A stretch of 64,000 nucleotides of DNA from Brevundimonas sp. Root1279 (GTDB taxonomy: Bacteria; Pseudomonadota; Alphaproteobacteria; Caulobacterales; Caulobacteraceae): contig NZ_LMEB01000010.1 in assembly GCF_001425945.1 (NCBI RefSeq), positions 62,001 to 126,000 on the forward strand, written 5' to 3'. Made by a program: the position numbers and the translations under genes. Positions within the stretch are counted from its first letter, which is position 1. Every line of letters starts with the position of its first letter. Positions 8,401 to 17,199 of the stretch are shown here, in pieces. The notes beneath the pieces are model-generated. The model was not told the origin of the DNA. It was given only the letters and a program-made list of their open reading frames with translations, and searched no databases.

Positions 8401-11400
8401 CGGAACCGTTGATGCTGCCCGGCTCGGTCGCTTCGTTCGTGCTGTCCGCAGCCACCGGCGCATCGTTCACGCCGCTGATTTCGAAGGTCAGGGTGCGCTG
8501 TTCCGACTCCGCGCCGTTGTTGTCGGTCACGGTGTAGGTGACCTCGACCGTCGCCGTCTCTCCGCTGTCCAGACCCTGGTGCGCGACGCTGGCGTCGAAG
8601 CTCCATTCGCCGGTCTCGGAGTCCCAGGTCAGGCCGGCCGGGGCTTCATCGACCAGATCCCACGAGACCACGGTCCCGTCCGAATCCGAGGCTTCCGCCG
8701 AACCGGTGGCCGTTTCGTTTTCGGTCAGGGTGATGGTGTCTTCCGAGGCGATCGGAGCGTCGTTCACGCCGTTGACCGTGATGGTCACCGTGTGCGGCTC
8801 GCTGACGCCGCCGCTGTTGTCCGTGCCGGTGAAGGTGAAGGTCACCTCTTCCGACTGGCCTTCCGAGAGGTCGAAGCCGGCGGCGTCGAAGCTGTAGCTG
8901 CCGTCCGGGTTGAACGTCAGGCCCTCGGGCTCTTCGCCAACCAGTTGGTAGCTGACGATCGAACCGTCCACGTCGTCGCCCGAGACCTGGCCGGTCAGCA
9001 GGACTTCGCCCTCGTCGAGCGAGACGTCGTCTGCGTCGACTTCCGGCTCATCGTTCGAACCGGTGACCGTGATGGTCAGGGTACGGGTCTCGGACGGCGT
9101 GCCTTCGGAGTCGACGGCGACGTATTCGACCTCGACCTCCTCGGTTTGTCCGCCGGCCAGGTCGTCATAGGCGCCGGCGTCGAACGACCAGGTGCCGTCC
9201 GGGTTGAAGGTCAGGCCTTCCGGCGCTTCGCCGACCAGTTCGAAGGTCAGGTCCGTGCCGTCTTCTTCGTCCGTGGCCAGGTTGTCGTCATCTTCGCTTC
9301 CGGCCACCGAGCCGTTGATCGACGAGTCCTCTGCAACTTCGTCCGCGAAGTCTGAAGCGACCGGGGCGTCGTTCACGCCGGTGATGGTGAAGGTGACCGT
9401 GGCCGGCTCGCTGACGCCGCCGTCTTCGTCGGTGCCCGTGTACTGGAAGCTGACTTCCTGGGTTTGACCCGCGCCGAGCGCATAGGCGCTCGGGTCGAAG
9501 GTGTAGGAGCCGTCGCTTTCGAACTCCAGACCGGTCGGAGCTTCGCCGACGATGCTCCAGCTGGCCATTTGGCCTTCGGCGTCGTCGCCCGTGACCTGGC
9601 CGTCGTAGATCCCGTCGTCCTCGCTCAGCGGGATCGAGGCGTCATCAGCCGTCGGGTCGTCGTTCGCGCCGATGACCGTGATGGTCAGGGTCTGGGGCGC
9701 CGACTCGAGGCCGCCGGAGTCGATAGCGATGTAGTCCACCGTGACCGGCAGGCTGTCGCCGCCGGACAGGGAGTCATAGCTGCTGGCATCGAAGGTCCAG
9801 GTGCCATCCGGGTTGAACGTCAGGCCCGCGGGCGCGTCGCCGACCAGTTCGTAGGTCAGGTCTTCGGCGTCATCCTCGGCGTCCGTGGCCGAGACCGAGC
9901 CGGAGATCGAGGAGTCCTCGTCCACCTCGTCCGACACGTCGACCGCGACCGGCGCGTAGCTGACGCCGTCGACGGTGAGGATGATGACCTGCTCGGTGTA
10001 GGCGCCGGTGGCGTCGGTGGCCCGGATGGTGACCTCCGCGCTGGCGGACTCGTCCGTTTCCAACTCATCGAACGAGGCGTCGGTGGCCGTGTAGGTCCAG
10101 GCGCCGTTCGAGGTGAGGCTGAAGCCCGTCGGGGTTTCACCGACCACGCTGAAGGTGATGGCGCCTTCGGCTTCCGGATCGACAGCCGTGAAGACGCCGG
10201 CGGCGTAGTCGTCCTCTTCGGTCGAGATCATATCGGCGGTGAACACCGGGGCGTCGTCCGTGCCCGTGATGGTGATGCTGACCGTCTCGGTGTCCGTGCC
10301 GCCGTTACCGTCGCTGACGGTCACGTCGTACGACTGGACGATGCTTTCGCCCTCGTTCAGCGCGTTCAGGATCGCGTCGTCGATATCCAGCGACCAGGTG
10401 ACATTGCCGTCCTCGTCGATCGAGGCGGAGAAGTCGCCGACGTAGTCCACGCCGTTGGCTTCGGATTCGACGGTATGCTCGTCGGACAGGTCGACGTCGG
10501 TGAAGGCGATCGTGCCCGAGATGCCGTCGGCGATCGCATCGTCTTCAGCGATGGAGCCGTCGCCGGTCACGTCGGTGATGGTGACGCCGTCGTTCTCGCC
10601 GGTGATGGTGATGGTGACGGTCTGCTCGACCGTGCCGCCGTTCCCGTCGTCGACGGTGACGGTGTAGACCTGCTCGATGACCTCGCCCTCGGCGGCGAAC
10701 TGCAGTTCCGAAGCGTCCGCGGTCCATTCCCACTCGACGGTGCCGGCGCTGTTGATCACAGCGCTCAGTTCCCCGGCGTAGTCCTCGTCGCCCGAGACCG
10801 AGACGGTGTGGGTGTCGGTCGTGTCGAGGTCGGCATAGGTGAAGCTGCCCTCGGCGGAACGCTCCGTCGACGAGCCGCCGGTCCCGTGCGGAGCGGCCAG
10901 CCAGTTGTCGATGCTGACATGGAGGGCCGTGCCGACCGAACCGGAGGGGCCGTTGTCATACAACTGGATGTAATAGGTGCCGGTATACGTGGCGAGGAAG
11001 GAGCCGAACGCCGACTGGGCGCCGCTCATCATGTCCGTTTCCTCGTGCGCGAAGTAGTAGATCGGGTTTCCGGCGGCATCCAGGACGTTAGCGTGGAGGT
11101 CGTCGCCCGAATTCGCATAGTCGATGTCGAGGGTCACGACCTCGCCGGCCACGAGTTCAATCCGCAGGTACTCGCCGGTGTAGCCTTCGGCTCCATAGTT
11201 GACCCGCAGCGTCGGCAGGCCGTCGTTGGCGACGTCCACGTTCGGCGCGATGCGGAACGCATCGCGGTCGAGCACGGTCGCCGTCCCCAGGGTCGTGTTG
11301 AGCGAGCCCGCCTCGACGACGCCGCCCTCCGGAGTGTCGGCTTCGGTGACGCTGCCGCTCACCACGGTCGCCGCGGTGATAGTCGGATCGTCGTTCGTGC

Positions 11401-14400
11401 CGGTGACGGTCACGGTGACGGTCTGCGGGGCGCTGGTGGTCTCGTTCTCGTCGGTAACGGTGTAGTCGAAGCTGACGGTGGTCGTTTGACCAGCAGCCAG
11501 CGAGTCGAACGTCGAGGTGTCGAGGCTGTAGGTGCCGTCGGCGTTGAATTCCAGCCCAGCCGGAGCTTCACCGCTCAGGGCGTAGGTCAGGACGGCGTCG
11601 TCGTCGGCGTCCGTGGCCGACACCGAGCCGGTGTGGGCCACGTCCTCGGTCGCGGCGCCCGTCGTGGTCGTCGCCACCGGGCCGTCATTCGTGCCGTTGA
11701 CGGTGATGGTGATGGTCGACGGCTCGCTGGTTACGCCGTTCTCGTCGGTGGCGGTGTAGGAGAAGGTCACCGTGGCGGTGTCGCCGACGTTCAGGTGCTC
11801 GAACTCCGGCCCCGGAACGAAGCTGTACTCGCCGGTCTCGTCGTCGAAGGACAGGCCCGCCGGCGCTTCGTCGGTCAGCTGGTACGAGACGATATCGTCG
11901 CCGTCGACGTCAGACGCCACCATGTAGCCGCCCAGCGTCGCGTTCTCGTCGACCTGGACCTCGGCGTCGCTGCCGGTCGGGGTGTCGTTGACGCCCGTCA
12001 GGGTGACGGTGACGTCCTGCTCGACGCAGCCCCCGTTCCCGTCGCGGACGGTGACGGTGTAGGTCTGGACGACCGACTGGCCGGCGGCCAGGCCCTGGAT
12101 GTCAGCCGGGTCGACCTCGAAGGTCCACTCGACCTGACCGGCCTCGGTGATCATGGCGATGAACTCGCCGACGTAGCCGACACAGGCGGCCTCGCTGTCG
12201 ACGGTGTGGGTGTCCAGCGCATCGACGTCGGCGAAGGCGACCGTGCCCGAGGTCGAGGCGTTGGTGTCCTCGAGGATCGTGCCGTTGGTCGCCGAGGTCA
12301 CGGTCGGGGCGTCATTGGAGCCCATGACGCAGAACACCAGCGCCGCGTCAGAGCCCTGACCGGTCGCGTCATTGACGTGATAGGTGAAGGCTTCCTCGAC
12401 GAACTGGCCGGCCGACAGGGTCTCGTCGGTGATTTCGTAGTCGTAGGAGCCGTCTGCGTTGATCGTGAGCGTGCCGTAGGTCCCGACGATGACCGTCGCG
12501 CCCGAGATGACCGTCATCGAGCCGCCGGCGGCTTCCAGGCCCGCGCGGGCGCCGGAGACCGTCATCGTCTCGTTCTCGATCTCGATGTCGTTGCACAGGA
12601 CATTGCCCGACGCGCCGCAGTTTTCCGCGGCGAAGGCGCTGTCGTCTGCCCCGTAGGCGTAGGCGTTGCCGGTCGAGCCGTCGACCTGGATCAGGGCGTC
12701 GTTGAACTGGATGAACTCGACGTTGCGCAGCACGTCCACGCCGTCGCCGCTGGTCACGGTGATCCGGAACGAGCCCTGGACGGCGGTGACGTCCCCGGCG
12801 TTGGCGTTGATCACGACCGTGTCGAGACCGCCGTTGCCGTTGATGGTGTCGTCGCCGCCGCCGCCGGTGATGACGTTGGCGACCGACGAGCCCGAGATGG
12901 AGTCGTTGTGGGTCGAGCCGATCGCGTTCTCGATGCTGAACAGCTGGTCGGTACCGACGCCGCCGCCCGAGGCCGCGTTGTTCAGGTTGATGTTCATGGC
13001 GCCGGTGGCGGCCGAGTAGTCGACCGTGTCCGAACCGCCTTCACCGCGGTAGTTGTCGCCCACGCCGTCGACGGTGCCGACGAACACGTCGTCCCCCAGG
13101 CCGCCGTAGACGTTATCCGAGCCCGCGCCGCCGTCGAACAGGTCCTCGCCGCCCGCGCCGTAGATCAGGTCGTTGCCGGCGCCGCCGTTGGCTTCGATCG
13201 ACTCGCTCGAGGTCATCAGGCGACCGTCGAGGATGTCGTTGGCGCCCGTGCCGTTCATGATGACGGTGTCATCGGACAGGCCGGTGGCGCCGAAGTCGCC
13301 TTCCAGCACGATGTGCTGGCCGTTCAGGACGATCTCGTCCATGCCGCTGACGACCATGTCGACGTCGCCGTCGCCGTCCAGGTCCAGCTCGATGGTCTCG
13401 CCGGCCGATTCCATGCGAACGACGTCGCTGGCGGTCAGGTTCGAAACCTGGATGTTCAGGGTCTGGAAGCCCTCGCCGCCTTCCATCTCGACCACGTCGT
13501 CAGGCAGGTCATTGGCGTCGAAGGCGGTCACCAGGGTGACGCCCGCGCCGACCGTCACGTTCTCGACGTTCGAGATCGAGTCGACCTCGCCGTCGTGGGT
13601 GATGGTGCCGGCGCCGAAGTCGACGACCACGTCGGAGAGCGACGACGCGATGTGAACGGTGTCGTAGCCGTCGCCGCCGTCAATGACGTCATTGCCGCCA
13701 CGGCCGTCGATAAAGTCGTTGCCATCGCCACCGGTCAGGGTGTCGCCGTCGCTGGAGCCGAACAGGCCCATCACGCCGCCGCCGGTCTCGAGGATGCTCA
13801 GGGCGCCGCCACCGAAGGCGCCGCACTGAACCGCCGCCAGCGCTTCCTCAAAGGTCGCGAAGGATCCGAGAAGGTCGCGGCCGGACTTGACGATGAAGGG
13901 ATTGGTGTCGGCGGTGGTCAGGGTCAGGTCGTCGATCGCCAGGCCGCCCTCGACGGTGTTGGCGGTGAACCAGCCGTAGCGGTTGCCGCCGATCTGCGAG
14001 GCGATCAGGTCCGACGGATCCGAGATCGTCTGGGTGAAGACCACGCCGCCCTCGGCGTCGATGACCGACAGAACGACTTCAAGCACGCCATCCTCGTTGG
14101 CCTGGAAGCTGTGCGCGAGCGTGTACCAGCCGGACTCCGTGATGACGGCGTGGGGACGGAGTTCAAGATCCGTCATCGGGGTCGCGGGCGACCCGGTGTT
14201 GACGCCGATCATCAGCTGTCCGTCGTCCATCGCCACGTGGAAGGCGAAATCGCGCCGATGCGTACCGTTCTGGTCGTTGACGGCCACCGTGAAGTTGAAG
14301 CCCTCCCCGTTGGACCAACCGGCGTCGAGGTAGACCTGGACGCTGGCGTCGAAGCCGTCGTTGAACGCCCGGCGGTAGCCGTCGAACTGCGTGTAGGGGC

Positions 14401-14548
14401 CCGGGCCGTGAAGGAGTGCGTGCGCCTCGTCCCCTGCACCTGCCGGCGTCAACGATCCGCTGCCGAAGAAGAGAACGCCGGAAGCATCGGCGGCTTCGAA
14501 GCCTTGAGCGAAGCGGGTCAGGTGGTTCGGGTTCGCGACGTACGGCAT
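5477..14548 (-). CDS. Giant RTX / cadherin-like (VCBS) type I secretion substrate
   Basis: A 3023-residue predicted secreted adhesin or surface-layer-like protein. The ATG at 14548 is chosen because GGGAGA lies 7 bases upstream; the frame is open 10 codons further. There is no Sec signal. Order: an N-terminal concanavalin/LamG-like sandwich (about the first 220 residues), RTX nonapeptides (GGDGNDFIDGRGGNDVIDGG), a second RTX patch, about 16 cadherin-like/VCBS repeats of about 100 residues (nt 7015-12330), a long C-terminal RTX block (GGxGNDxLxGG) and an acidic tail ending DDFVYSKG...DHWML. One repeat carries an inserted beta-sandwich (nt about 10860-11325). About nine Cys codons are present, unusual for RTX proteins. 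RTX nonapeptides bind calcium outside the cell. No type I export genes are in the window. The ligand is unknown. Confidence 0.9.
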   Translation of the reverse strand: MPYVANPNHLTRFAQGFEAADASGVLFFGSGSLTPAGAGDEAHALLHGPGPYTQFDGYRRAFNDGFDASVQVYLDAGWSNGEGFNFTVAVNDQNGTHRRDFAFHVAMDDGQLMIGVNTGSPATPMTDLELRPHAVITESGWYTLAHSFQANEDGVLEVVLSVIDAEGGVVFTQTISDPSDLIASQIGGNRYGWFTANTVEGGLAIDDLTLTTADTNPFIVKSGRDLLGSFATFEEALAAVQCGAFGGGALSILETGGGVMGLFGSSDGDTLTGGDGNDFIDGRGGNDVIDGGDGYDTVHIASSLSDVVVDFGAGTITHDGEVDSISNVENVTVGAGVTLVTAFDANDLPDDVVEMEGGEGFQTLNIQVSNLTASDVVRMESAGETIELDLDGDGDVDMVVSGMDEIVLNGQHIVLEGDFGATGLSDDTVIMNGTGANDILDGRLMTSSESIEANGGAGNDLIYGAGGEDLFDGGAGSDNVYGGLGDDVFVGTVDGVGDNYRGEGGSDTVDYSAATGAMNINLNNAASGGGVGTDQLFSIENAIGSTHNDSISGSSVANVITGGGGDDTINGNGGLDTVVINANAGDVTAVQGSFRITVTSGDGVDVLRNVEFIQFNDALIQVDGSTGNAYAYGADDSAFAAENCGASGNVLCNDIEIENETMTVSGARAGLEAAGGSMTVISGATVIVGTYGTLTINADGSYDYEITDETLSAGQFVEEAFTYHVNDATGQGSDAALVFCVMGSNDAPTVTSATNGTILEDTNASTSGTVAFADVDALDTHTVDSEAACVGYVGEFIAMITEAGQVEWTFEVDPADIQGLAAGQSVVQTYTVTVRDGNGGCVEQDVTVTLTGVNDTPTGSDAEVQVDENATLGGYMVASDVDGDDIVSYQLTDEAPAGLSFDDETGEYSFVPGPEFEHLNVGDTATVTFSYTATDENGVTSEPSTITITVNGTNDGPVATTTTGAATEDVAHTGSVSATDADDDAVLTYALSGEAPAGLEFNADGTYSLDTSTFDSLAAGQTTTVSFDYTVTDENETTSAPQTVTVTVTGTNDDPTITAATVVSGSVTEADTPEGGVVEAGSLNTTLGTATVLDRDAFRIAPNVDVANDGLPTLRVNYGAEGYTGEYLRIELVAGEVVTLDIDYANSGDDLHANVLDAAGNPIYYFAHEETDMMSGAQSAFGSFLATYTGTYYIQLYDNGPSGSVGTALHVSIDNWLAAPHGTGGSSTERSAEGSFTYADLDTTDTHTVSVSGDEDYAGELSAVINSAGTVEWEWTADASELQFAAEGEVIEQVYTVTVDDGNGGTVEQTVTITITGENDGVTITDVTGDGSIAEDDAIADGISGTIAFTDVDLSDEHTVESEANGVDYVGDFSASIDEDGNVTWSLDIDDAILNALNEGESIVQSYDVTVSDGNGGTDTETVSITITGTDDAPVFTADMISTEEDDYAAGVFTAVDPEAEGAITFSVVGETPTGFSLTSNGAWTYTATDASFDELETDESASAEVTIRATDATGAYTEQVIILTVDGVSYAPVAVDVSDEVDEDSSISGSVSATDAEDDAEDLTYELVGDAPAGLTFNPDGTWTFDASSYDSLSGGDSLPVTVDYIAIDSGGLESAPQTLTITVIGANDDPTADDASIPLSEDDGIYDGQVTGDDAEGQMASWSIVGEAPTGLEFESDGSYTFDPSAYALGAGQTQEVSFQYTGTDEDGGVSEPATVTFTITGVNDAPVASDFADEVAEDSSINGSVAGSEDDDNLATDEEDGTDLTFELVGEAPEGLTFNPDGTWSFDAGAYDDLAGGQTEEVEVEYVAVDSEGTPSETRTLTITVTGSNDEPEVDADDVSLDEGEVLLTGQVSGDDVDGSIVSYQLVGEEPEGLTFNPDGSYSFDAAGFDLSEGQSEEVTFTFTGTDNSGGVSEPHTVTITVNGVNDAPIASEDTITLTENETATGSAEASDSDGTVVSWDLVDEAPAGLTWDSETGEWSFDASVAHQGLDSGETATVEVTYTVTDNNGAESEQRTLTFEISGVNDAPVAADSTNEATEPGSINGSVSATDADGEALTYALVGETPEWLTFNSDGTYTVDSSYFELPEGETQDVSFQFTANDGDADSAPATVTVTVTGANDGPDADNDYVCIDEDGSASGTLDASDLDGTVVSWNLVDDAPAGLTWDSETGAWTFDASGLYDSLDEGDSETVVISYTVTDDSGAVSEERTLTIDINGVNDAPAGDASSIAVTEDSEAEGSVSASDADDSVLTYAVSGETPEWLTFNSDGAYSIDGSYFELAEGDTTEVSFDFIVNDGDADSEPQTVTVTVTGANDLPTAGSVCDDVAEDSEISGNLVGDDVDGSIVSYQLTGEAPAGLSIDGETGVYTFDADSYDWLADGEETTVSATYTVTDNNTGVSEERTLYINITGSNDGPVAGVNSETSVTEGDTLWGQLDATDVDSESLVYSLTSAAPTGLTFGSDGCYSFDASSYTYLNQGQSLDVSFTYIAADESGAETEQRTVTITINGAINVVNMLDGGDSYTGVAADEDITGGDSDDFINAGAGANIVHGGEGDDQIIAGSGHDELHGDAGDDTLNGGSGNDVLRGGEGNDFVNGGSGDDLVYSDAGDDDLRGGTASNDTISFENTLNGITVNLSNGGFQHTGDGFDMITGFENVIGSAYNDTITGNELTNLISGGEGNDTLNGAGGADLMVGGNGNDWYYVDNAGDMVVDTSGVDRVSTTLATYQLAAELENLYGQSATGHHFTGNDGANTIAGFSGNDVLVGGLGGDTLIGMAGNDTLYGGVGTPNTMIGGAGDDTYYVDSNDTYVEAAGEGVDTVMVSLNTHTARANVENMVFTGAGAFTGGGNALNNSITGGAGNDTLTGGAGNDTLNGGDGVDIARLSGLASGYSITQEGAGWRVIDTNLGDGDDGNDFLTNIESLRFGNGVTQSLVVAPPAPALTAKEAGPQVLPTLADDDFVYSKGADLPMVSPLGQAFDMDLGTQAVELASLMPERVNLALHFDADLGAGYGHDLGDHWML
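7015..12330 (-). repeat. Array of about 16 cadherin-like/VCBS repeats inside the RTX gene
   Basis: Each unit of roughly 95-105 codons starts with NDAP/NDGP/NDDP, has an acidic ED or DE stretch and a DxDxD-type segment, and ends with TVTITVTGxND or a close form. Codons have diverged, so the copies are related in protein more than in DNA. Such arrays act as extended stalks stiffened by calcium. Confidence 0.85.
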
Positions 14549-15073
14549 GGCACAATTCTCCCACGGCCGGCAGCGCATACGTCTGTCCGGTCCAAGATTT
14601 CACACAGCAGGGAGCGCGCGCGGACTCGTAATGAATCCTCGTTCGCGAACTCCCAAGAGTCCTTCAAAGATGAGATCGCCGCGGTGGCCGCACCTTGTGC
14701 TTGGCCCCGGGCGTCTGCCCCCCCTTAGTTCTTCCGGTGGATGCCCTTCTCGATAGGGAATGCCACCAGCGCGGCAGACTTGGCGGTTTACGCTTTATTA
14801 ATCATCCCCCGATCGGGGTAGACAGACGAAAATCTGATCTATTCTCCGCAAGCGGTCCCGGATCCCAAGACAACATGCTTAACAACGCGCTCGAGAATGA
14901 AGGACGTCATGCACCAGCCGGCACGCTCGGCTAGATCTGCTATCTGGAATTTCTTACTACCGGCGCGCGTGGACGTCCGAAACCTTGATGGTTCTGGTCT
15001 CTCATTTCCCAAGGTGGCGCGCTTCCCAAGCCGGAAGAACGACGTTGCTCAGGAAGGATTCAAATCAGGGCGT
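14549..15073. other. Intergenic region upstream of the RTX gene
   Basis: About 525 bases between the start of the RTX gene and the end of the LuxR-type gene, both on the minus strand. No supported coding frame. It should contain the RTX promoter and 5' leader. The one clear element is the dyad at 14806-14820, about 260 bases upstream of the RTX start. Confidence 0.6.
14806..14820. promoter_or_regulatory. CCCCCnATnGGGGTA dyad, copy A
   Basis: CCCCCGATCGGGGTA contains a perfect 12-bp palindrome (14807-14818). The same pattern, with 13 of 15 bases identical, recurs at 16008-16022 before the AraC-type gene. This looks like a dimeric regulator site, plausibly for the LuxR-type or AraC-type protein between the two copies. 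Confidence 0.6.
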
Positions 15074-15649
15074 CTAGGCCACCCGATATGCGAGCATTCG
15101 CGAGTAGAACTCCTCGCGGCCGCGAACGCCCAGTTTGGCGTAGATGCGCCTCAGGTGGGTTTTGGCGGTTTCGTAGGTGATGCTCACGCCAGCGGCCGCT
15201 TCGGCCAGCAACTCACCCTCGGCCAGGCGCCGCGCCAGCGTCGCCTCGGCATTGGTCAGGGTGAAAGCTGTCGCGAAATCCGCCCACACGATCGAGGACC
15301 GGTTGCCGCTGTCGTGGAGGACGCAGGCCACCGCGGGCTCCATCTGGTCAGGCTCGAGCCGCACGCAGCGCACCAGCAGCACGCCGCACTCGTCGTCCCG
15401 CACAACCCAGGCCGAAGGAACGGTGGTGACGCCGGCCAGATAGGCGGTGAAGGCGGCGTGAAGCATCCGGTCGCAAAACTGCAGCGCCCGATCGTGCTCG
15501 CGGACCGGCGCCGACGCATCCAGCGCGGCGAAGGCAGGGTTGCGCCACAACACCTTAAAGTCCGGGCCGATCAGGAACGACGGTAACGCGCTCGCGGACT
15601 GCCACAGCCGGTGGTAGGTCGAGACGTCGGGGTCTACGGCAGTGCGCAT
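15074..15649 (-). CDS. LuxR-type transcriptional regulator with PAS-like N terminus
   Basis: A 191-residue protein from the ATG at 15649; the frame continues 17 codons upstream and the start is not fixed by a strong ribosome site. The N-terminal part (LIGPDFKVLWRNPAFAALDAS) resembles a PAS domain, the usual d-G-x-v-x-x-x-N-x-A pattern. The C terminus (about 125-191) is a LuxR/FixJ-type helix-turn-helix: LTNAEATLARRLAEGELLAEAAAGVSITYETAKTHLRRIYAKLGV, with the typical ETAKTHLRRIYAKLGVRGR recognition region. It lacks a receiver and an acyl-homoserine-lactone domain. It is divergent from the AraC-type gene and lies upstream of the giant RTX gene on the same strand, so control of one or both is likely. 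Confidence 0.85.
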   Translation of the reverse strand: MRTAVDPDVSTYHRLWQSASALPSFLIGPDFKVLWRNPAFAALDASAPVREHDRALQFCDRMLHAAFTAYLAGVTTVPSAWVVRDDECGVLLVRCVRLEPDQMEPAVACVLHDSGNRSSIVWADFATAFTLTNAEATLARRLAEGELLAEAAAGVSITYETAKTHLRRIYAKLGVRGREEFYSRMLAYRVA

Positions 15650-16046
15650 GTCAGTCTTCGCCACAGGGCTGCGACGCCACCAGACTCCGACCCCCGCCAC
15701 GCGCGACCTGTGCGCGTTACGGCAGCCGCCGAGACAACCGGAAAAGCGGTTGCACGGATGGTCTCACAGCCAGTTGTCGCCCCCGTCCCGCGCCAATGAA
15801 GCGCGGCCCCCCGTTGACGGCCGACGCAAAAGTCGCATCGACGAGCGCAACCTACCCCAAAGGGAGAACATCGATATGCCTGTCCGTCTCAATCTCTTGC
15901 CTCTCCGTTTCAGAACACCACTCACTCGCCCGGTTGGAGAACTGCTTGAAAGCCAGAAACATTTTCGAGGGACGTCGTTATTTATAAGCGTTGCTTTTCC
16001 TGACTAACCCCCTATTGGGGTATGGAGCAGTCTCATTTAGGGACAC
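15650..16046. other. Divergent promoter region between LuxR-type and AraC-type genes
   Basis: About 400 bases carrying promoters for the two divergent regulators. It contains the second CCCCCnATnGGGGTA dyad (16008-16022) and an AT-richer stretch around 15960-16000, unusual for this GC-rich window. No supported gene. Confidence 0.6.
16008..16022. promoter_or_regulatory. CCCCCnATnGGGGTA dyad, copy B
   Basis: CCCCCTATTGGGGTA lies 24 bases before the AraC-type start codon, so a bound protein would overlap the ribosome-binding or promoter region. It has the same CCCC-N4-GGGG symmetry and flanking TA as copy A at 14806. Confidence 0.6.
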
Positions 16047-17117
16047 ATGACCACCAGTCCAACGAACACCAGTCGACCCGGCGTCGCCAGCTGGAACATC
16101 TCGGCCAAAGACAACCCCGACGCCTACGAATACTACCAGAGCGGGATTTCAGAATGGTATGAAGTCTCGAGCGTCGAAGACGGCGCACAGCGACCGTTCT
16201 TCACTCAGAACACCGTCTGCCAATTCGGAGAGTATGTGCTCGGACGTGGCCGGTCGGTTGGCCAGACGCTGACCCGCGGCCCCGCCGAAGTCCGTCGGTC
16301 AGGCATGGACGCCGTCACGATCATTCTGAACTTCGCCTCCACCCAGGGCGACGTCGACGGCGTTGACATAAACACCGGCCCGGGAACGGTCCATTTCCGC
16401 GACCTGTCCCGAACTTCTGCAGCCCAGGTGACGGCGGTGGACGCAATCACCCTGGTGGTGCCGCGCGACCTCGCGCCGCGCTGGCTGACGGAACGTCAGT
16501 GCCACGGCCTGACCGTTGACAGTTCGCGCGTGCTCGGCGGCCTGCTGGTCAACCACCTTTCCGGGCTCGGCGGCGCCGCGCCGCTGATGACCGTCGACGA
16601 AGGGATCGCCGGAATCGAGGCCGCCCTCATGCTGGCCGAAAGCGCCCTGATCCATTCCGACCGGCTGTCCGCCAACGACAATGCGGCCGCCTATCGCAGC
16701 CTGCGCGCCGACGCCGTCCGCCTGATCGACCGAGAGCTGTTCAATCCGGAGCTGGGCATCGAGAGCCTGATGCAGGAACTGGCCGTGTCGCGCGCGACGC
16801 TGTTCCGCGCCTTCTCCGAGAGCGGCGGCGTCAACCTGTTCATCAAGCACCGCCGCCTGCAGAAGGCGCGCGCCGCCCTCCTCCGCCGCGTCGGACACCG
16901 GCCCACGATCGGCGAGATCGCCCGCGCGCACGGCTTCGTCAGCGAGTCCCACTTCAGCCGCGCGTTCCGCGAGTACTGCGGCACGGCGCCGGGCGCGCTG
17001 GGCACGCTGGGCGCGCTGGGCGCGGCGCCCTCTGTCGTTTCGCCTCATCCCCAGCAGGACAACAACGCAATGCGCTACGATGTCCTGCTCGGCTGGATGA
17101 AGGGCGAACGCGATTGA
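16047..17117 (+). CDS. AraC-family transcriptional regulator
   Basis: A 356-residue regulator. An N-terminal sensor part (about 1-225, jelly-roll type of the AraC-binding-like kind) precedes the double helix-turn-helix at about 235-330: first helix pair SLMQELAVSRATLFRAF, second EIARAHGFVSESHFSRAFREYCG with the P-G-A terminal signature of the family. The start follows an AGGGA ribosome site. A short alanine-glycine-leucine repeat (LGTLGALGAA, GC-rich sequence near 17000) sits just after the DNA-binding domain. It is divergent from the LuxR-type gene; the dyad 24 bases before its start suggests auto- or cross-control. The effector is unknown. Confidence 0.9.
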   Translation: MTTSPTNTSRPGVASWNISAKDNPDAYEYYQSGISEWYEVSSVEDGAQRPFFTQNTVCQFGEYVLGRGRSVGQTLTRGPAEVRRSGMDAVTIILNFASTQGDVDGVDINTGPGTVHFRDLSRTSAAQVTAVDAITLVVPRDLAPRWLTERQCHGLTVDSSRVLGGLLVNHLSGLGGAAPLMTVDEGIAGIEAALMLAESALIHSDRLSANDNAAAYRSLRADAVRLIDRELFNPELGIESLMQELAVSRATLFRAFSESGGVNLFIKHRRLQKARAALLRRVGHRPTIGEIARAHGFVSESHFSRAFREYCGTAPGALGTLGALGAAPSVVSPHPQQDNNAMRYDVLLGWMKGERD

Positions 17118-17129
17118 CGACGCGTTCGC

Positions 17130-17144
17130 GGGGCCCAGAGCCCC
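17130..17144 (+). terminator. Weak hairpin after AraC gene
   Basis: GGGGC-(CCAGA)-GCCCC, 12 bases after the AraC-type stop. The stem is short and no T run follows, so termination is possible but not convincing. Confidence 0.3.
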
Positions 17145-17199
17145 TCGACGCCGGCAGGCCAGCCGCTAGTCTCCGTCGCTCCACCCGCCGGAGCCTCCC

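Noticed and set aside
5369..14728. Two very long plus-strand frames (over 1300 and 1700 codons) opposite the RTX gene
   Set aside because: They are Val/Ala/Gly/Arg-rich shadows produced by the codon bias of the minus-strand repeats; they lack domains and ribosome sites, and the RTX frame is unambiguous.
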